A stretch of 7,684 nucleotides of DNA, from the NCBI GenBank assembly GCA_038245795.1, contig JBBRSC010000164.1, positions 1 through 7,684 on the forward strand, given 5' to 3'. This document shows, piece after piece, positions 5,855 through 7,684 of this stretch (the first letter of the stretch is position 1; the number at the start of each line of letters is the position of its first letter). A program made the position numbers and the translations under genes. The notes beneath the pieces are model-generated. The model saw only the letters and a list, made by a program, of their open reading frames with translations. It searched no databases and was not told the origin of the DNA. This DNA comes from JBBRSC01 sp038245795 (lineage in GTDB: Bacteria > Actinomycetota > Acidimicrobiia > Acidimicrobiales > Microtrichaceae).

Positions 5855-7081
5855 ATGACGGGCGCAACGGGCGTCGATCCGTTCGCCGAGACCGACGATC
5901 AGTCGTCGCTGCGAGCACTCGCCCGTGACACCGCCGAGCGGGAGGTGGCCCCACGAGCCCACGAACACGACGAGTCCGGCGAGCCACCACTGGACGCCGC
6001 CAAGGCACTGGCCGCGGCGGATCTGTTGCGAGTCACGATCGGGGAGCAGTGGGGCGGCCTGGGCTATGGCGACATCGAGGCCTCGATCGTGTTGGAGGAG
6101 ATCGCACGAGCGGATGTCTCCAGCGCCATCTGGTGCCAACTCACCTTCAATGGTCCGCCGCGCGGCATCGAACACCTCGGCCCAACGGCCATGCAGGATC
6201 GATGGCTCCCCGCCGTTGCGAACGGCGATGCGTTGCTGTCCATCGGGATCACCGAACCCGACGCCGGCTCGGCAGTCCAGAACATGCGAAGCGCGTTGAC
6301 CGACGACCCGGTCACCGGTGGATGGCGGCTCAACGGGTACAAGAACTATTCGACGCTCGGCCATGTCGCCACGGGGATCCTCGTGTGGTGCCGATGGCCG
6401 GGCGGATCGGGCGCCAAGGGGCTCGGTGCCGTGGTCATCGACATGGACCGGCCGGGCGTGTCGGTTGCGGGAGTCCACAAGTCGATGGGCGTCCATGCCG
6501 CCACCGAAGCGGAGATCGCTTTTGATGACGTGATGATCGGTCCCGATGATGTGCTGATCGCCGGCGACCCCGACTCGACCGACGCCTTCAAGGTCCTCCT
6601 CGCGCATCTCAACCACGAGCGATGCGGGAACGCCTCGATGTGCGTCGGTGCGGCGTCCGGCGCCCTCGAATACGCCACCCGCTACCTCAACGATCGCGTC
6701 ATCAATGGACGCCCGCTGGCTGAGATGCAGGGTCTCCAGTGGAAGTTGGCCGACATGGCCATAGCGCTGGATTCGGCGCGCCTGTTGCTGCGGCGAGCCG
6801 TCCATCTGGCTGGACCGGGTGGCACTCCTCCGCCGCTCGAAACGGCGATGGCCAAGACCGCGGCCAACCGAGCCGCAAAGTACGTGATCGACGAATCGAT
6901 GCAGCTCCTCGGCGGCTACGGCTACAGCCGCGAGTACCCCCTCGAACGCGCCTATCGCGACATTCGCGGCCTCTGCGTCGGCGCTGGCACGATCGAGGCG
7001 CAGCTCAACTATGTCGGTGGTGCGGTCGCATCAGGCCGGACCAGCACCTCGCCCGGCTGGATCACCCAACGATTCACATGA
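5855..7081 (+). CDS. Acyl-CoA dehydrogenase, isovaleryl-CoA/long-chain active-site layout
   Basis: A 408-residue FAD enzyme of the acyl-CoA dehydrogenase family, full length (typical 380-410). It would introduce an alpha,beta double bond into an acyl-CoA and pass electrons to ETF. The first signature is ITEPDAGSAVQNM (132-144), whose segment contacts flavin and substrate; the second is QLLGGYGYSREYPLERAYRD (350-369). The catalytic glutamate normally in YEGT is replaced by alanine (GAGT, Ala377). A glutamate is instead present in LNHER (Glu255), at the position where isovaleryl-CoA and long-chain dehydrogenases carry their base (Thr255 in medium-chain enzymes). This predicts an active enzyme for a branched or bulky acyl-CoA. 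The ATG lies 6 bp after the MaoC-like stop; AAGGG (5840-5844) is about 10 nt upstream. It is probably co-transcribed with the synthetase gene downstream. Confidence 0.95.
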   Translation: MTGATGVDPFAETDDQSSLRALARDTAEREVAPRAHEHDESGEPPLDAAKALAAADLLRVTIGEQWGGLGYGDIEASIVLEEIARADVSSAIWCQLTFNGPPRGIEHLGPTAMQDRWLPAVANGDALLSIGITEPDAGSAVQNMRSALTDDPVTGGWRLNGYKNYSTLGHVATGILVWCRWPGGSGAKGLGAVVIDMDRPGVSVAGVHKSMGVHAATEAEIAFDDVMIGPDDVLIAGDPDSTDAFKVLLAHLNHERCGNASMCVGAASGALEYATRYLNDRVINGRPLAEMQGLQWKLADMAIALDSARLLLRRAVHLAGPGGTPPPLETAMAKTAANRAAKYVIDESMQLLGGYGYSREYPLERAYRDIRGLCVGAGTIEAQLNYVGGAVASGRTSTSPGWITQRFT

Positions 7082-7137
7082 GCTCAACCATCGCCCGGCA
7101 TGGGCTGCGCGCCGGCGCACCTCTTCTGCCAGCCTGA
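7078..7137 (+). other. Possible 19-codon ORF linking the dehydrogenase and synthetase genes
   Basis: An ATG at 7078 overlaps the acyl-CoA dehydrogenase stop as ATGA. It opens a 19-codon frame (MSSTIARHGLRAGAPLLPA) ending at TGA 7135-7137, 7 bp before the synthetase ATG. The synthetase has no clear Shine-Dalgarno, so ribosomes terminating here could re-initiate on it. No homology is recognised and the frame may be chance. Confidence 0.2.
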
Positions 7138-7144
7138 CAGCCTG

Positions 7145-7684
7145 ATGATTCGACCGACCTGGGACCACGACGTCCGCTTCGCCTATCCGGAGCTCGCCAA
7201 CATGACGTCGATCGAGGAACGCTTCGCCGATGTTGCCGCCCGACCGGGAATCGCGGATCGGGTCTGCGTGATTGACGGCGACCTTCGGCTCACCGGAGCG
7301 GAGCTCACCGAGCGGGTCCAACGACTCGCTGGCGGCTTGCGCGCGCTTGGCGTGCGTCGAGGCGACGCAGTGTGTTTCCAGACGCCGAGTTGGTGGGAAA
7401 CCATTGCGTTGTACCGGGCGTGCTGGCGACTCGGGGCCATTGCGGTACCGATTCATCATCTGGCGAGCACCGCGGACGTGAGGCGCGTCATCGAACAGAC
7501 TCGACCGGCCGCGATCTTCTCGGCCGTCGGCATGGCGGTTGCCACCATCGACGAATACGCGGATCAGGTCATTGCGGTCCGCGGATCAGGAGGCTTCGAG
7601 CAGGTCCTCGGGCACGAACCATACGAGCAGATCGACGCCGCGCCCGACGATGTTGCGGTGGTCCTCTTCACGTCGGGATCCACC
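7145..7684 (+). CDS. Acyl-CoA synthetase (AMP-binding, ANL superfamily), N-terminal part
   Basis: The 180 visible residues are the start of an adenylate-forming acyl-CoA ligase (about 500-550 residues in full); the frame runs off the right edge. The N-terminal pattern is characteristic: LTGAELTERVQRLAGGLRAL (49-68), GVRRGDAVCFQTPSWWETIA (69-88), then YRACWRLGAIAVPIHHLAS (90-108). The last residues, VVLFTSGST (172-180), are the beginning of the ATP-binding loop TSGSTGxPKG. It would activate a free carboxylic acid to its CoA thioester through an acyl-adenylate, the first step of the route. Substrate range cannot be judged without the C-terminal part. The ATG at 7145 begins MIRPTWDHDVRFAYPEL. 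An in-frame ATG at 7100 would add 15 residues; neither has a good ribosome site, so the start is uncertain. It lies about 60 bp after the dehydrogenase on the same strand. Confidence 0.92.
   Translation, partial: MIRPTWDHDVRFAYPELANMTSIEERFADVAARPGIADRVCVIDGDLRLTGAELTERVQRLAGGLRALGVRRGDAVCFQTPSWWETIALYRACWRLGAIAVPIHHLASTADVRRVIEQTRPAAIFSAVGMAVATIDEYADQVIAVRGSGGFEQVLGHEPYEQIDAAPDDVAVVLFTSGST

Noticed and set aside
5741..6805. A 354-codon minus-strand open frame opposite the acyl-CoA dehydrogenase
   Set aside because: Low-complexity composition and no motifs, while the plus strand has full-length signature motifs of the acyl-CoA dehydrogenase family.

Overview
This GC-rich window reads as actinobacterial. 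Codons are strongly GC-biased at the third position, the short-chain dehydrogenase starts with GTG, genes are tightly packed, and the content is dominated by CoA-linked lipid catabolism plus an MMPL-type transporter. The mix of lipid-transfer/thiolase-like protein, DUF35, MaoC-like and acyl-CoA dehydrogenase genes suits the Acidimicrobiia or a mycolata-like actinomycete. The lineage is an inference from gene content only. No RNA gene, insertion sequence, CRISPR array or phage gene was seen.

Layout. (1) Positions 1-4174, minus strand: a compact four-gene operon read right to left. It encodes an MMPL/RND-type membrane transporter, a carboxymuconolactone decarboxylase (CMD/AhpD)-fold protein without its CxxC, a DUF35 zinc-ribbon/OB-fold protein, and a thiolase-superfamily lipid-transfer protein that runs off the left edge. 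The last three are joined by two ATGA overlaps, and the transporter is 22 bp upstream of the CMD gene. (2) Positions 4175-4394: intergenic region with a 53-bp inverted repeat (25-bp perfect arms, 3-nt loop) just past the dehydrogenase stop. (3) Positions 4395-5294, minus strand: a short-chain dehydrogenase resembling the (3R)-hydroxyacyl-CoA dehydrogenase domain of peroxisomal multifunctional enzyme type 2. (4) Positions 5295-5404: divergent promoter region with a 20-bp operator-like palindrome. (5) Positions 5405-7684, plus strand: a MaoC/FAS1-like dehydratase subunit, an acyl-CoA dehydrogenase with an isovaleryl-CoA-dehydrogenase-like active-site layout, and the N-terminal part of an acyl-CoA synthetase that leaves the right edge at its ATP-binding loop.

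Together the genes supply most steps of a CoA-dependent beta-oxidation-like route: activation (synthetase), alpha,beta-dehydrogenation (acyl-CoA dehydrogenase), hydration (MaoC-like subunit, probably needing a partner), oxidation of the 3-hydroxyl (dehydrogenase), and C-C cleavage. The cleavage protein lacks the usual thiolase nucleophile and sits next to a DUF35 gene. This resembles the Ltp2-type retro-aldolases that end sterol side-chain degradation, so the substrate may be a branched or polycyclic acyl-CoA such as a steroid or terpenoid side chain. The substrate cannot be read from the sequence. The least described part is the MMPL-CMD-DUF35-thiolase operon.
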